From NCBI GenBank assembly GCA_015956445.1, contig WIUZ02000003.1:2170001-2234000 (forward strand): DNA of 64,000 bases. Reading direction: 5' to 3'. How positions within the stretch are numbered: the first letter of the stretch is position 1; each line of letters starts with the position of its first letter. Below, piece after piece: positions 61,926 through 64,000 of the stretch. The DNA comes from Thelephora terrestris (taxonomy: Eukaryota > Basidiomycota > Agaricomycetes > Thelephorales > Thelephoraceae). The notes below the pieces were generated by a model. That model saw nothing but the letters and a program-made list of their open reading frames with translations. It ran no database searches and was not told where the DNA came from. The translations under genes and the position numbers were made by a program.

Positions 61926-64000
61926 TAGGAGCTTGTCAAGTTAGTGCGTAACGAGTAGGGTGAGTATGGTGGTTGAGTCGTCGCACTTGGCTTGGATCAG
62001 GTGGTTAAGAAACGAGTAAAGGGCCTATGCGTGCAGGCTCGACGACTATATATAGCTACGCATTCCTTTGGCGTCATGAATTACACGTCGCACTCGTGAC
62101 GAGCTAGAAAAAAGGACCGAGGTCGGAGGATCACAAACCGACGCCGAGAAAGATAAGATCAACTGATTCGGCGGTGGATTTCGCGTACCACGGGCAGTGC
62201 GCAAGCTGAATTTGCTGTCGTCATCAAACAACAGGAAGCGTGGCCCTCGGCCCGCAGCGAAGCAGCAAAACGGAAAACACGAGCGAACCATGGGTGTCAT
62301 GTTGATGACGATTGTTCCTAATAGAAGTTGGGGGTGGACGCGTTCCGCAGTATTCAAAATCTTGAAGCGATTTGCCACTATTCCGACGTACATAAAATTG
62401 CGATGCGCTTTGCTTCTGAATCTGATGGCGCGCTGCGGGAAGTGAGAGCTGCAGTAGAGGCAGCGCCACGGCCGTGGGATCAACGTCATGACGTCGAAGT
62501 GCCGAGGCACTGTCCGCACCCGTAGCAGTAGCACAGGTCAGCAAACTGCGTCCACTTCATCTAGTTGACACAACATCGTTGTCTGTTACTGGACAGCAAG
62601 TGTGCCGAAATTTTTCCTTCGCAGTCACGCAAATTGGGTTGACGGAACTTGTACGGAGCCGGCGTGTCAGTGACCGGCGAACGTGGTCGTACAAACTGTC
62701 AGCACGAGACGCCGCTTTAGTTTGCCATTGCAGGCCAAAGCAACGGACCGTGTGGAGAGAGTGTAGCCTAGAGCCAGAGACCAGGTAGTAGGGACCAGAT
62801 CCAGATAGAACCCGAGCCAGAACCAGAGAAGTGCAGAATTGGTTGTCGACGAGTTTGACATGGAGCGGACAAGAAACGAACGAGAGTTGATACAAAAGTT
62901 GAAAGCCAGTAGATACCTCCAGGAATCGTAGGGTGTAAATCTAGAAAAAAAAGGCAGAAGCTTGCAGCACAATCCTGATAGCGGTTAAGAAACAGCGGGA
63001 TCGGAGGCATACAAAGAAGGCGAGGGAGATCTTCCAGACTCGGACTTGAAGGATGTGACAAGTTCTAGCGGAAGCCACAGGTAAAACCAAAATCGATGGC
63101 GGGAGCACGAGGTCAGTAAGTCGTAAGTTGGCAGGCCAGAGAATCAGAAGCCAGGGATTGTGGGCATGCGGACGAGAAGCCACGCATAACGCAAGGAAGG
63201 GAGTGGAAAGTACGAGCATGAGTAGTGAGGGGACCAGAAAACTTCATGAAGACCAAGCAACCGAGCGTTCACGAAGCAGGGACTATCGCCCAGATGAGCA
63301 TGGCCTTTTCCAAGGACCAAGGCGTTGTGCTGATCGGGTAGGCCAAGGCTAGCGATACATCGTGGTTTTTGAACCACGAGATGCACTGTAAGAGAAACCA
63401 AGCGTATAGATAGACTAAGGTGATATGTCGGTGAAGCTTCGTGCGAGAGAAGGCGATACCCTCTGCCTTTGAGGCCCCATGTCGTAGCGGTGATAGAAGC
63501 ATAAGCCAGCGATGAACTGCAGGGGAAAAACTCAGCTCGGAGATCAGCTCAACAGCCAGGAATCATTCTCCTCGGTCCCCACTTGATGACACCTCCAGAC
63601 CAGTGATCCATCGGACTTGCTGGACAGGAAAGAGACGGCAAAGAGGGAGGGGAAGTATACAAGATGAGGACCACCGGACAGGAGGGCAGGGATGACGGAG
63701 GTAGGAGAGAAAGAGATGAGGAAATCCAAGTGGCCAAACCTGGTTCATTCTATACCTGCAGAAAGCGGTACAGAAACCAACATAGATCAAATGGTTTGGA
63801 TCTAGGGCACCGAGGGTGTGTCCCTAAGAGCGTAGCCTGCGCGAGCATATCCTCCAAGTGTATCCTCCAAAGCGTAGGCGTCCAAGATTGCGGTAACCTA
63901 GAGCATATATACCGTCCGACAGTGTGTGAACTGTTAGGGAAGCGTTCGGCGATGAGCTATCCCACTATATGCCCTACCCCTAGATGCATAGTCGGGGAAC
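61926..64000. other. no supported gene
   Basis: The first 130 bases include TATATATAGC (about 62046) on the far side of the NmrA-like gene's promoter. The minus strand from 63.8 to 62.5 kb is pyrimidine-rich with several overlapping open frames, and TATATACC occurs near 63906. This is reminiscent of an LTR or leader region, but no terminal repeat, Gag or Pol motif is visible. Confidence 0.45.

Noticed and set aside
62046-62534. 162-codon minus-strand frame
   Set aside because: No recognisable domain, no splice partner, and competing frames on both strands.
1-64000. CRISPR array or bacterial operon signals
   Set aside because: No regularly spaced short direct repeats with unique spacers. Genes are intron-rich and eukaryotic.
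63000-64000. possible LTR retrotransposon leader at the window end
   Set aside because: Pyrimidine-rich and with a TATATACC, but no paired terminal repeat, primer-binding site or coding motif is visible within the window.

Overview
The window looks like nuclear DNA of a mushroom-type fungus (Basidiomycota, Agaricomycetes). Genes are split by many 49-65 bp GT..AG introns. The proteins include proteasome subunits Rpn6 and Rpn7, a Pho85-type cyclin, BTB and MYND proteins, and a DUF6697-like protein. The transposons (a Tnp2/CACTA-like element, an endonuclease-less Penelope-like retroelement and a Helitron-like gene relic) are types common in agarics. The naming of families is from memory of protein motifs; no search was run.

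Layout. 1-3035: no supported gene. 3036-3590: relic of a repetitive basidiomycete NLR-like N-terminal domain, then a 32-base poly-C run. 4463-6412: five-exon DUF6697-like gene (minus). 6879-7577 and 28849-29539: two collinear three-exon DUF1772 membrane-protein paralogues, same strand, separated by a 21 kb transposon nest. Nest, part 1 (about 7.9-19.1 kb): a CACTA-like element with a Tnp2 transposase gene and a second gene, each broken by an insertion; the second insertion carries a five-exon antisense gene. Nest, part 2 (about 19.1-28.7 kb): a Helitron-like protein gene broken at 19438 by a 7.25 kb Penelope-like element. That element has 1.36 kb inverted arms, a 7 bp target duplication, three hammerhead ribozyme copies and a 1148-residue reverse transcriptase.

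29.9-31.1 kb: a ten-exon C2H2 zinc-finger gene in which every intron cuts a finger between its Cys pair and its His pair. 31.8-37.8 kb is the conserved gene core: BTB gene (+), RPN6 (-), RPN7 (+), cyclin (-). RPN6 and RPN7 are head to head over a 165 bp shared promoter, which would suit co-expression of two PCI subunits of the same 19S lid.

39.9-57.7 kb is a patchwork of segmental duplications: an intact NAD(P)-binding epimerase-like gene and its broken copy, an intact MYND gene and a fragment, and four copies or part-copies of an unrecognised gene family, two of them forming a large inverted repeat. 58.4-61.9 kb holds a GPI-anchored Kre9/Knh1-like cell-wall protein gene and a NmrA/SDR-like gene. 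No gene is supported after 61.9 kb.

Most exciting items: the Penelope-like palindrome, whose centre is an imperfect hairpin as expected from fold-back self-priming; its ribozymes; and the exon-per-repeat zinc-finger gene.
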